Of a DNA stretch of 64,000 bases, positions 42,233 to 50,249 are shown one piece after another (the stretch's first letter is position 1; each line of letters opens with the position of its first letter). The notes beneath the pieces were generated by a model that saw nothing but the letters and a program-made list of their open reading frames with translations, was not told the DNA's origin and did no database searches. The position numbers and the translations under genes were made by a program. Where the stretch lies: positions 1-64,000 of the forward strand of contig NZ_BAJY01000007.1 in the NCBI RefSeq assembly GCF_000613945.1, in the 5' to 3' direction. The DNA is from Prevotella falsenii DSM 22864 = JCM 15124. GTDB lineage: Bacteria > Bacteroidota > Bacteroidia > Bacteroidales > Bacteroidaceae.

Positions 42233-45100
42233 ATGAGAAGAAGTACTTTAGCAGCCTTACTGATGCTGCCGTTGGTGCTGCAAGCACAGAGCGTGAAGCT
42301 GCCTTGGTCGGAAAGCTTCGACAGCGAGCAGGCTTTTGAACGCTTTACGGTGCTCGATGCGAACGACGACGAGCAAGCCTTTAAGTATGATAAGGACGCC
42401 CGCACGGCTTATTGCGTGCGCACGCAGGACGCCGACGACTGGTTGGTAAGTCCCGTTCTTAAGCTGAAAGCAGGCAAGTCGTACGAGCTTGCATACACCA
42501 TTAGTGGCGAAACAAACAACGCAAAAGAAACTTACGAAGTGAAACTGGGTACCGACAGAACCGCTGCAGCGATGAAAAAGACCATCGCAGCCAAGATTGT
42601 TGCACCTGCAGACTTTGTTGAAAAAGCAACCGTAAAGGTGGTGTTCAGCGTCGATGCCGATGGCGAATACTATCTTGGGTGGCACTTCAACACCGAAATG
42701 CAACTCGAAGCGGGAGGTTTCAGCATCTATAACATAGACCTGAAAGAGAAGTTGGGCGAAAGCGCACCTGCTGCCGTAACCGGCGTTAAGGTAACACCTG
42801 CTGCCAACGGAGGGCACTCGGCAGTGATAACCTTTACTGCACCGACAAAGGATATGGGCGACAAACCACTTACAAAGCTCACCAAAATAGAAATATATCG
42901 TGGCGAAGAGCCGGTGAAAACCTTCGACAATCCTGCGCCGGGTGCTGCCTTGAGCTTCACCGACACGAATGTTCCGAACGGCACCAACACCTATCGTATT
43001 GTGCCGGTCAGCGACGAAGGCGAGGGCGAAGCCGTAGAGGTTTCAGCCTTTGTAGGCATAGATGTGCCTGCGGCAGTGGGCAAATTAAGCCTCATCTACA
43101 AAGAGGGAAAGGCGCAGATAAAGTGGGACGCAGTTACCAAAGGTGCCAACGGAGAATACGTGAACCCCGATGCCATCACCTACACGCTGAAGCGTGCCAA
43201 GACCGTAGAGGTGGCAAAGGGCATCAAAACCACCGTCTACGAGGACACACCACCTGTGAAAGACATTCAGGAAGCACTGGTTTACAACATTGCTGCCGTA
43301 AACGAAGCGGGCGAAAGCAAGCGCACCTACTCTAACGTAATCGTAACCGGAAAGCCTTATACCCTGCCTGTGAAAGAATCGTTTGCCAACGGCAAGCTCT
43401 CCAACTTCTGGTTTATCGACTACAGCAAGCTCGACCGCTGGTCTCCATTCTACGACGATTCCAACTATTCTCAGGACGGCGACCGTGGTTTCATCGGCTT
43501 TACACCGAAGTTTGTCGGCGAATGGTCGGTATTGGAGAGTGGCTTGATTGACCTTGGAAAGGCAAAAGACCCTGTACTTTCGTTCTATTACAAGACCCAC
43601 CAGAACTCTGAAGACGTGTTTAAAGTATGGGTATCGAAAGAGTACGGCGTGGCTGACACCATCGCAACCATCGACTTGCAGGAAGTGGGACTCCGCGAAT
43701 GGATAAAGGTAGAGTTGCCTTTGAAGAAGTTCGTAGGTGGCAAATTCATTCAGATTGCCTTCGATTGCAAAGGCTCAACCGACATGAGCAACCTCTACTT
43801 GGATAACATCAACATCTTCGACCGCAAGACAAACGACTTGGAAATAAAGATGAAAGAGGCTCCGGGACGCTTGCGCGTAGACAACCCTGCCGCCGTAATC
43901 ATTGATGTTACCAACCACGGAACAATGGCTGCCGATAACTATACCGTAACGGTTTACAACGGAAAAGAACAGCTCGCCAGCACAAAGGGCGCAGCCGTGC
44001 CGGCAGGCAAAACGGTTCAGAACACCGTAACCTTCACACCACAGCGCACTTTCGCCGATGCAGCAAAGCTCTATGCAAAGGTTGAAGTAGAGGGCGACGA
44101 AGATTTGGACAACAACACCACCGACACCGTTACGGTGGCAGTGAAATTCCCTTCTTACCCAACAGCAAAGGATTTGAAGGCTGTTGCAGGCGCACGGAAT
44201 ACACTCACATGGAACATTCCTGACGCTCCACGCACCGACGACCAACGCGTCGTGGAAAGCTTTGAGACGTATCCGGACTTCACAAACACGAATATTGGCG
44301 ACTGGCTGCTCTACGACGTAGACTTCCACACCGTTTACGGATTTAACGAAACCACCTTCCCCGGAATGGGCGACCGTCAGGCTTGGACCGTATTCAACTA
44401 TGCCAAGACCACTCCTGCCAGCAGTGCTGCATGGAAAGGGCACACCGGCGACAAGGTGTTAATCTCGTTCGGAGCACCTTATGCCATCACCGAAAACTGG
44501 TTGGTATCGCCCGAATTGCCGGGCAAGGCACAGACTATATCGTTCTGGTCGAAGGGTTTCAAAGGTGCCGACAAGGAAACTTACAGCGTAATGTACTCTA
44601 CAACAGGCTTTAATCGTTCCGATTTCGTAATGCTCGAAGAGAAGCACGTGGTGCCGGAAGCATGGGCGGAAGAAGAGTATAACCTGCCGGAAGGAACCAA
44701 GTACTTTGCCATCGTAGCATCAAGTGCCGACGGTTACGCCACACTCATAGACGACATAAACTTCTTGCCCGACTCTGCAGCCGCTCAAGACCTTACGCTG
44801 ATGGGCTACAACATCTACCGCGACGGCGTTAAGGTGAACGATGCACCTGTAAAGGACACCAAGTTTACCGACACAACGGGCGGCGCACACCGCTACCACG
44901 TAACAGCGGTGTACGACAAAGGCGAGGCTAAGTTCTCTAACGAAGCCGAAGTTACCACTGCCGACGGTATTGTTGAAGTAGGTGCTACCGACCAAAATGC
45001 CGACCAAAATGCACCACGCTACGACCTCTCGGGCCGTCGTGTAAGCAACAACTACAAAGGCATATACATCACGAAAGGCAAAAAGCACATCGCAAAGTAG
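42233..45100 (+). CDS. Large secreted adhesin-like protein with Fn3 and cleaved-adhesin-type domains
   Basis: A 955-residue protein. Signal peptide (1-18, LQAQ). Jelly-roll domains of the choice-of-anchor/cleaved-adhesin type appear three times: SFDSEQAFERFTVLD with DDWLVSPVL (about 24-170), ESFANGKLSNFWFIDYSK (about 375-545) and SFETYPDFTNTNIGDWLLYD with NWLVSPEL (about 675-850). Fn3-like segments lie between (VTGVKVTPAANGGHSAVITF, YNIYRDGVKVNDAPVKD). The C-terminus YDLSGRRVSNNYKG, IYITKGKKHIAK is a type IX-like surface tail. Such proteins are surface adhesins or hemagglutinin-like. A hairpin element and a terminator follow. Confidence 0.85.
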   Translation: MRRSTLAALLMLPLVLQAQSVKLPWSESFDSEQAFERFTVLDANDDEQAFKYDKDARTAYCVRTQDADDWLVSPVLKLKAGKSYELAYTISGETNNAKETYEVKLGTDRTAAAMKKTIAAKIVAPADFVEKATVKVVFSVDADGEYYLGWHFNTEMQLEAGGFSIYNIDLKEKLGESAPAAVTGVKVTPAANGGHSAVITFTAPTKDMGDKPLTKLTKIEIYRGEEPVKTFDNPAPGAALSFTDTNVPNGTNTYRIVPVSDEGEGEAVEVSAFVGIDVPAAVGKLSLIYKEGKAQIKWDAVTKGANGEYVNPDAITYTLKRAKTVEVAKGIKTTVYEDTPPVKDIQEALVYNIAAVNEAGESKRTYSNVIVTGKPYTLPVKESFANGKLSNFWFIDYSKLDRWSPFYDDSNYSQDGDRGFIGFTPKFVGEWSVLESGLIDLGKAKDPVLSFYYKTHQNSEDVFKVWVSKEYGVADTIATIDLQEVGLREWIKVELPLKKFVGGKFIQIAFDCKGSTDMSNLYLDNINIFDRKTNDLEIKMKEAPGRLRVDNPAAVIIDVTNHGTMAADNYTVTVYNGKEQLASTKGAAVPAGKTVQNTVTFTPQRTFADAAKLYAKVEVEGDEDLDNNTTDTVTVAVKFPSYPTAKDLKAVAGARNTLTWNIPDAPRTDDQRVVESFETYPDFTNTNIGDWLLYDVDFHTVYGFNETTFPGMGDRQAWTVFNYAKTTPASSAAWKGHTGDKVLISFGAPYAITENWLVSPELPGKAQTISFWSKGFKGADKETYSVMYSTTGFNRSDFVMLEEKHVVPEAWAEEEYNLPEGTKYFAIVASSADGYATLIDDINFLPDSAAAQDLTLMGYNIYRDGVKVNDAPVKDTKFTDTTGGAHRYHVTAVYDKGEAKFSNEAEVTTADGIVEVGATDQNADQNAPRYDLSGRRVSNNYKGIYITKGKKHIAK

Positions 45101-45116
45101 TTTTTCTGTATTCTTT

Positions 45117-45313
45117 AACCCCAATCGGTCGTTAGCGTCCTTGACCGGTTTTGTTCGATTGTCGAGCAGATGTGCTGACATTTCATCGAAGGCGTAGCGG
45201 GCTACGGCAAGATGGAATGGCTGCGCAGATGCCGGCAAGCGGACGAAAACGGTAAGGAAGCATAACGATAATAACACATCTAAGCCAATGCGTCCTAATG
45301 ACCAATTGGGGTT
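45117..45313 (+). repeat. 197-bp long-hairpin element, copy 2
   Basis: It is 197 bp, with ends AACCCCAATCGGTC and GACCAATTGGGGTT. It carries the same internal landmarks as copy 1: ACCGGTTTTGTTCG on the left pairs with CGAAAACGGT on the right; apex GTAGCGGGCTAC. It is 16 bp after the adhesin-like gene. Confidence 0.88.
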
Positions 45314-45323
45314 AATAGTTTAG

Positions 45324-45353
45324 CAGCCGCTCGGTAGTTCTATCGGGCGGCTG
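45324..45353 (+). terminator. Terminator after the adhesin-like gene
   Basis: CAGCCGCTCGGTAG pairs with CTATCGGGCGGCTG (one mismatch) and is followed by TTTCGTTTTT. Confidence 0.8.
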
Positions 45354-45460
45354 TTTCGTTTTTAGTGTCTCGGAAAACCCGAAGAAATGATTTTGAAAGC
45401 CCCAAAAAGTGCTTTGGAAAGTCTGAAAAAATGCTTTGGAAAAAGCAGAAAACCGCCCTT

Positions 45461-45653
45461 ATTTTGTAAGAATAATTCCGTTAAAAAATGATATAATCGG
45501 TTTGGCGTTGCGAAACCGTAGGTTTTACGATGCAAAACATACGGTTTTACCGTGCAAAACCTACGCTTTTGCAACGCCAAACAATAGGTATTGCAAAGCA
45601 TTGATAACGAGGTGGTTACGCAACCGCACTTCTTCCGAAAAATATTTACATGT
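45461..45653 (-). repeat. GCAAAACC-palindrome element, copy 3 (inverted)
   Basis: Reverse complement of the other copies: TGATATAATCGGTTTGGCG near the left, ACCGTAGGTTTTACGATGC palindromes, and GGTGGTTACGCA near the right matching the left part of copy 2. The remaining spacer to 45970 shows nothing recognisable. Confidence 0.82.
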
Positions 45654-45970
45654 TTTTCTCCCTTTTTCAGCCTTTTCAACACAAATCCGGGGCTGTGGTT
45701 TAGGGTGCTTTTCTCGCCATGGCAATGCTCAAATAAATTTGGCATTGCGCATTTGCCCGGACGAAAACGGTCGGTCGGACAACCATAACAGAATACGCAA
45801 ACTGCGGTGCGGGCAACGCAGAAACCAATGCCGGAGAAGTGTCGGCAGCCCCTTTGCCGAGCGACAGCAAGGCGGCTGATTTTCCGAAAAGGCTGCACCG
45901 ACAAGGCAAACGGTCGCACACAATGGGCATTTTTTCAATTCTCAAACCGCATCAATACAAAAAATATTAG

Positions 45971-45978
45971 TATCTTTG
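45971..45978 (+). promoter_or_regulatory. -7 box upstream of hairpin element and oligopeptidase
   Basis: TATCTTTG lies 10 bp before the third 197-bp element, which would lie in the mRNA leader of the gene at 46218. Confidence 0.55.
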
Positions 45979-45987
45979 TGGCAAATA

Positions 45988-46184
45988 AACCCAAATCGGT
46001 CATTAAAGTACTTTACCGGTTTTGTTCGATTGTCGAACAGATGTGCCGGCATTTCATCGAAGGCGTAGCTCGCTACGACGAGCCGGAATGGCTGCACAGA
46101 TGCCGGCAGGCTGACGAAACCGGTGAGGAAGCATAACGGTAATAACACATCTAAACAAATGCGGCCTGATGACCGATTGGGGAT
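45988..46184 (+). repeat. 197-bp long-hairpin element, copy 3
   Basis: It is 197 bp, from AACCCAAATCGGTCATTA to GATGACCGATTGGGGAT. TTACCGGTTTTGTTCG pairs with the complement of GACGAAACCGGTGAGG; apex GTAGCTCGCTAC. The apex loop bases differ from the other copies while the stem is kept. Confidence 0.88.
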
Positions 46185-46217
46185 AAAACATTGAAACAAC
46201 ATAAACCCATCAACAGA

Positions 46218-48323
46218 ATGAAAAAACTTATCGCATTGTCGGCACTCGCACTGACAGCAACAACAATGACAGCACAGAACATTGTCTACCCGAAAGCACC
46301 GAAAGACGATACGGCAGACACATATTTCGGCGTGAAAGTGCCCGACCCCTTCCGCCCTTTGGAAGCCGACCGCAGCCAAGAAACCGCGGCGTGGGTGGAA
46401 GCCGAAAACAAGGTAACAAACGCTTACTTGGCAAAAATACCCTTCCGTGCCAAGCTACTGAAACGCCTGAAAGAGGTGGCAGACTTTGAAAAGGTGGGCA
46501 CACCCTTCGAGAAAAACGGAAAATGGTATGTGTATAAGAACAACGGACTGCAAAACCAGAGCGTTCTTTACCAAATGGACGAGTTGGGAGGACAGCTCCG
46601 CGAGTTTCTCGACCCTAACAAACTGAGCGACGACGGCACGGTGGCTCTCCAAGATGCCACCTTCTCGAAGGACGGAAAATACATGGCTTACGTCATCTCG
46701 CGCAGCGGCAGCGACTGGCAGGAAATATACGTCAAGGACGTTGCAACGGGCGAACTGCTGACCGACCACATAGAATGGGCAAAGTTCGGAGGTGCACAAT
46801 GGTGCGGCAACGGTTTCTATTACAGTGCCTACGATGCCCCCGAAAAAGGCAAAGAGTTCAGTTCCAAGAACGAAGTACACAAGGTTTACTACCACAAAAT
46901 AGGCACGAAGCAGAGCGACGACGTGCTGTTCTACCAAAATCCCGCCTATCCGCTACGTTTCTATTCCGTATCGGTGAACAAAGACGAAACCATGATGTTC
47001 CTCTACGAAAGCGGTGCAGGGTCGGGCATGAACCTCTATGTGCGCGACCTTCGTGTACCCGATGCGCAGTTCATACAGATGACTTCAAACATGGACTTGC
47101 AATATAGTCCCATCGAAACCGTAGGCGACAACATCTACTTGCTCACCAACGACGGCGCGCCACGTGGCAGACTCATGGTTGCCGACATAAAGAAACCCGG
47201 CTTTAAAGACTGGAAAGAACTCGTCGGCGAAAGCAAAAACGTATTGGAAAGCGTACAGTTTGCCGACGATAAGCTCGTGCTTACCTACAGCCAAGATGCC
47301 TCTACACACCTTTATCTCTACTCGACAGAAGGCAAAGAACTCGCCGAAATACAGCTGCCGACAGTGGGTAGGGCACGCTTCAGCGGCGAACGCGGACAAA
47401 AAGAGTGTTTCTACAGCTTCTCTTCCTTTACCGTTCCGGGCACCATCTACCAATACGACATTGCCGAAAACAAAAGCAGCGTCTACACCGCACCCAAGGT
47501 AAAGTTCGACCTCGATAAATATACCACCCGGCAAGTGTTTTTCACCAGCAAGGACGGAACGCGCGTGCCGATGTTCCTGACCTACAGAAAAGACCTGAAA
47601 CAAAACGGCAAGAACCCCGTGTTCCTCTACGGCTACGGCGGTTTCAACGTTCCGCTGTCGCCCAATTTCTCGTCAATGCGCATACCATTCCTCGAAAACG
47701 GCGGCATCTACGCACAGGTAAACCTGCGTGGCGGTAGCGAATACGGCGAAGAATGGCACGTTGCAGGCACGAAAATGCAGAAGCAAAACGTGTTCGACGA
47801 CTTTATTTCGTCGGCAGAATGGCTCATCACGAACAACTTCACAAGCAAAGACCACATTGCCATCGTGGGCGGAAGCAACGGCGGACTGCTCGTAGGAGCA
47901 TGTATGACACAACGCCCCGACCTCTTCAAAGTCTGCATTCCGCAAGTGGGCGTAATGGATATGCTGCGCTACCATAAGTTTACCATCGGCTGGAACTGGG
48001 CTCCCGACTACGGCACAAGCGAAGACAGCAAGGAAATGTTCGAATACCTGTACTCTTATTCGCCACTGCACAACCTGAAAAAGGGCGTCAGCTACCCGGC
48101 AACACTCGTTACGACAGCCGACCACGACGACCGTGTAGTGCCCGCACACTCGTTCAAATTCGCGGCAACCCTGCAAGAATGTCAGGCAGGCACAGCCCCC
48201 GTGCTCATTCGCATCGACAGCAAAGCAGGGCACGGCAGCGGCAAACCATTGGCAAAACAGCTCGAAGAACAAGCCGACATCTACAGTTTCATTATGAAAA
48301 ACTTAGGAATGAAGTTTAAATAA
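46218..48323 (+). CDS. Prolyl oligopeptidase (S9 family), exported
   Basis: A 701-residue protein with a signal peptide (about 1-20, TMTAQ). A seven-bladed propeller fills roughly 75-430, and the alpha/beta-hydrolase domain lies on both sides. The nucleophile motif is GGSNGG (S553); the acid is in DHDDRVVPAHS; the His is in SKAGHGSGKP. Position and length closely match classical prolyl oligopeptidase, which cuts short peptides after proline. The second Met (46218) is chosen because the signal peptide begins there. Periplasmic peptide degradation suits an asaccharolytic oral bacterium. It is monocistronic; the hairpin element lies in its leader. Confidence 0.93.
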   Translation: MKKLIALSALALTATTMTAQNIVYPKAPKDDTADTYFGVKVPDPFRPLEADRSQETAAWVEAENKVTNAYLAKIPFRAKLLKRLKEVADFEKVGTPFEKNGKWYVYKNNGLQNQSVLYQMDELGGQLREFLDPNKLSDDGTVALQDATFSKDGKYMAYVISRSGSDWQEIYVKDVATGELLTDHIEWAKFGGAQWCGNGFYYSAYDAPEKGKEFSSKNEVHKVYYHKIGTKQSDDVLFYQNPAYPLRFYSVSVNKDETMMFLYESGAGSGMNLYVRDLRVPDAQFIQMTSNMDLQYSPIETVGDNIYLLTNDGAPRGRLMVADIKKPGFKDWKELVGESKNVLESVQFADDKLVLTYSQDASTHLYLYSTEGKELAEIQLPTVGRARFSGERGQKECFYSFSSFTVPGTIYQYDIAENKSSVYTAPKVKFDLDKYTTRQVFFTSKDGTRVPMFLTYRKDLKQNGKNPVFLYGYGGFNVPLSPNFSSMRIPFLENGGIYAQVNLRGGSEYGEEWHVAGTKMQKQNVFDDFISSAEWLITNNFTSKDHIAIVGGSNGGLLVGACMTQRPDLFKVCIPQVGVMDMLRYHKFTIGWNWAPDYGTSEDSKEMFEYLYSYSPLHNLKKGVSYPATLVTTADHDDRVVPAHSFKFAATLQECQAGTAPVLIRIDSKAGHGSGKPLAKQLEEQADIYSFIMKNLGMKFK

Positions 48324-48369
48324 TATGGCTGCAAGCCGCTAAAAACAATACTTGTAGCCGGTTAATCCT

Positions 48370-48410
48370 GCATTCGGAACCTTAGATAAAACAACTAAGG
48401 TTCTGAATGC
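48370..48410 (+). terminator. Hairpin after the oligopeptidase gene
   Basis: GCATTCGGAACCTTAG pairs with CTAAGGTTCTGAATGC (16 bp, one mismatch) around nine bases. There is no T-run, so termination is likely but not certain. The rest of 48324-48656 is AT-rich leader without features. Confidence 0.65.
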
Positions 48411-48656
48411 TCGTAAAAGAAACTTAGTAATATCAAGCTCACGACCGCATTATGACGAAAGAACAATCTTGAAACCTATAAGACATATTTAGCCCGACAG
48501 AAGGGACTGCTTGAAAAAATGTAGGCGAACATAGCGGAAAACATAGATAGGGAAAAAGTAAAACCTGTTCGATAATAATTAAAATTGGCAAAGTCGATAA
48601 AGGAAGCCAAACATATTACAATGCTCAAAAAGCAAATAAAATCAACACAAACAATT

Positions 48657-49574
48657 ATGTCAGTATTAGTTCCCCCTATAAAATCGCAAGGAATAAAAAC
48701 GAAACTTGTGCCTTGGATAAACGAAACGGTACGTCGGTCCGGACTGGATTTAGCCACTGTCAATTGGGTTGAACCCTTTTTTGGTACAGGTGTAGTGGGG
48801 CTTAATGCTCCCGTTGGCGGCAACAGAATAATAGGCGACAGTAATCCGCACATCATTAATTTCTACAATGCTGTGCTGAATGGGGAAGTAACACCGCAGA
48901 ATATGCGCGAATATCTTACGCATGAAGGCAGCTTGTTGGCAGAAGCCGAAGAGGACGGATATGCGCACTATCGACTTATAAAAGACCGTTTTAATACCGA
49001 ACATAGTCCTTTCGATTTCATTTTCTTGTCGAGAGCAGGGTTCAATGGCATGATGCGTTTCAACAGAAAAGGGCAATGGAATATACCTTTCTGTAAGAAA
49101 CCTAATCGCTTTTCGCCCGCATACATCACGAAAATATGTAATCAACTTGCCGCTGCGCAGCGCGTAATCCATCGTTATCACTGGGAGTTTGTCAATCGTA
49201 ATTTTATCGATACAATTAAGCAGGCGCAGGCCGGCGACATTATCTATTGCGACCCACCCTACTTTGGACGCTACGTGGACTATTATAATGGCTGGACGGA
49301 GGAAGACGAAGAGGCATTGTTCCATGCCCTCAGCACTACACCGGCTCACTTCATACTATCTACATGGTGTCATAACGAGTTCAGAACCAACGATATGATG
49401 GAAAAATACCGGAACCATTTCAACGTTAAAACGAAAGAACACTTTTACCATGGGGGAGGTCGCATAGAAAATCGGCATGCAATGATTGAAGCTTTGGTTT
49501 TCAATTTCGACCTGCAAGAACTTGCTTTGCAGCAAGAAAGTTTTCAGCTCGAACTAAACTTTGCATGGCAATAG
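48657..49574 (+). CDS. Dam-type DNA adenine N6-methyltransferase (D12 class)
   Basis: A 305-residue protein. SAM-binding motif EPFFGTGVVGLN, catalytic motif DPPYFGRY, and FNGMMRFNRKGQWNIPF typical of the D12/Dam group. It transfers a methyl group to the N6 of adenine, probably in GATC, though specificity cannot be read directly. The ATG at 48657 (MSVLVPPIKSQGIKTKLV) is the family-like N-terminus; the frame extends upstream without similarity. No restriction gene or other methylase is beside it, so it appears orphan. AT-rich compared with neighbours, compatible with acquisition by transfer or phage. Confidence 0.9.
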   Translation: MSVLVPPIKSQGIKTKLVPWINETVRRSGLDLATVNWVEPFFGTGVVGLNAPVGGNRIIGDSNPHIINFYNAVLNGEVTPQNMREYLTHEGSLLAEAEEDGYAHYRLIKDRFNTEHSPFDFIFLSRAGFNGMMRFNRKGQWNIPFCKKPNRFSPAYITKICNQLAAAQRVIHRYHWEFVNRNFIDTIKQAQAGDIIYCDPPYFGRYVDYYNGWTEEDEEALFHALSTTPAHFILSTWCHNEFRTNDMMEKYRNHFNVKTKEHFYHGGGRIENRHAMIEALVFNFDLQELALQQESFQLELNFAWQ

Positions 49575-49613
49575 CTCTATGGCACACTATTTTTACACAA
49601 TTCTCAAGTTTTA

Positions 49614-49645
49614 CTTGTATATATTAAAAACATTGTTTACCTTTG
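49614..49645 (+). promoter_or_regulatory. Promoter upstream of the small-peptide/fimbrillin-like unit
   Basis: CTTG at 49614-49617, a 20-bp spacer and TACCTTTG at 49638-49645. The start codon is 357 bases away, implying a very long leader or a separate RNA. Confidence 0.6.
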
Positions 49646-49891
49646 CAGCAATCATAAGATAAAAAGGTTTGTACCACAGAGGATTAAATAACTTAGGAAA
49701 GTATCAGATACCCTTATATAATAAAGGTATAAGAGGGTTGCAAGGAAATAGAATTTTTCATGCAACTTTTAACTCTTTATATTTGGTTGGCTCGAATATT
49801 TTGCTAACACACACACACAGGCGCACCGTCGCTCGTTATCTCTAAATACACTTTATCTTACGCGCGCGAGGCGTATCTTGCGAACCCTATA

Positions 49892-49928
49892 CAGGCAAAG
49901 GATTTTCCTAAGAAAACTCCTTTGCCTG
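49892..49928 (+). terminator. Terminator-like hairpin inside the long leader
   Basis: CAGGCAAAGGATTTTC and GAAAACTCCTTTGCCTG form a 16-bp stem with one bulge, then ATTTTCTAT. With the promoter at 49638 it delimits a transcript of about 285 nt. The leader also holds (AC)n at 49808-49820 and (CG)n at 49860-49867. Confidence 0.7.
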
Positions 49929-50001
49929 ATTTTCTATGCCATTTGCCAACTTCAGAAAGAATGGAATAACGATAAATAATTTATTAAATTAAGTGTTAAA
50001 T

Positions 50002-50175
50002 ATGAAACAGAAAGAACTAAAAAAGCAGATGTATGTCTGCCCAAAAATCGAAATCATCAGCGTAAATCTTGAGTATCTGATGGTAGAGGCAAGTGGAGAC
50101 CACTCCCATATTGGACAGGGAGGAACTGTAGGCGACGCCAAGCAGTGGGAGTTCACAGAAGAAAATGAAGAGTAA
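50002..50175 (+). CDS. 57-residue peptide of the P-x-I / SG type
   Basis: Protein MKQKELKKQMYVCPKIEIIS continuing with VNLEYLMVEASGDHSHIGQG and an acidic end EFTEENEE. Short Prevotella/Bacteroides proteins with a Lys-rich start, a P-x-I-x-V core, a Met, then a Gly-rich acidic tail are numerous and without known function; the layout (leader-like half, SG junction, Gly-rich half) resembles precursor peptides. No modifying enzyme lies nearby. It is 75 bp upstream of the fimbrillin-like lipoprotein and probably co-transcribed. Confidence 0.65.
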   Translation: MKQKELKKQMYVCPKIEIISVNLEYLMVEASGDHSHIGQGGTVGDAKQWEFTEENEE

Positions 50176-50249
50176 ACTGGCTTCTATTGGTAACAAATAT
50201 ATGAGAAGACCAAGTGAACAAAGTAATTAATAAAAAAGAAGACTATAAA

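Noticed and set aside
49860..49867. (CG)n tract as evidence of Z-DNA control
   Set aside because: Only four dinucleotide steps; too short to argue for a structural role alone.
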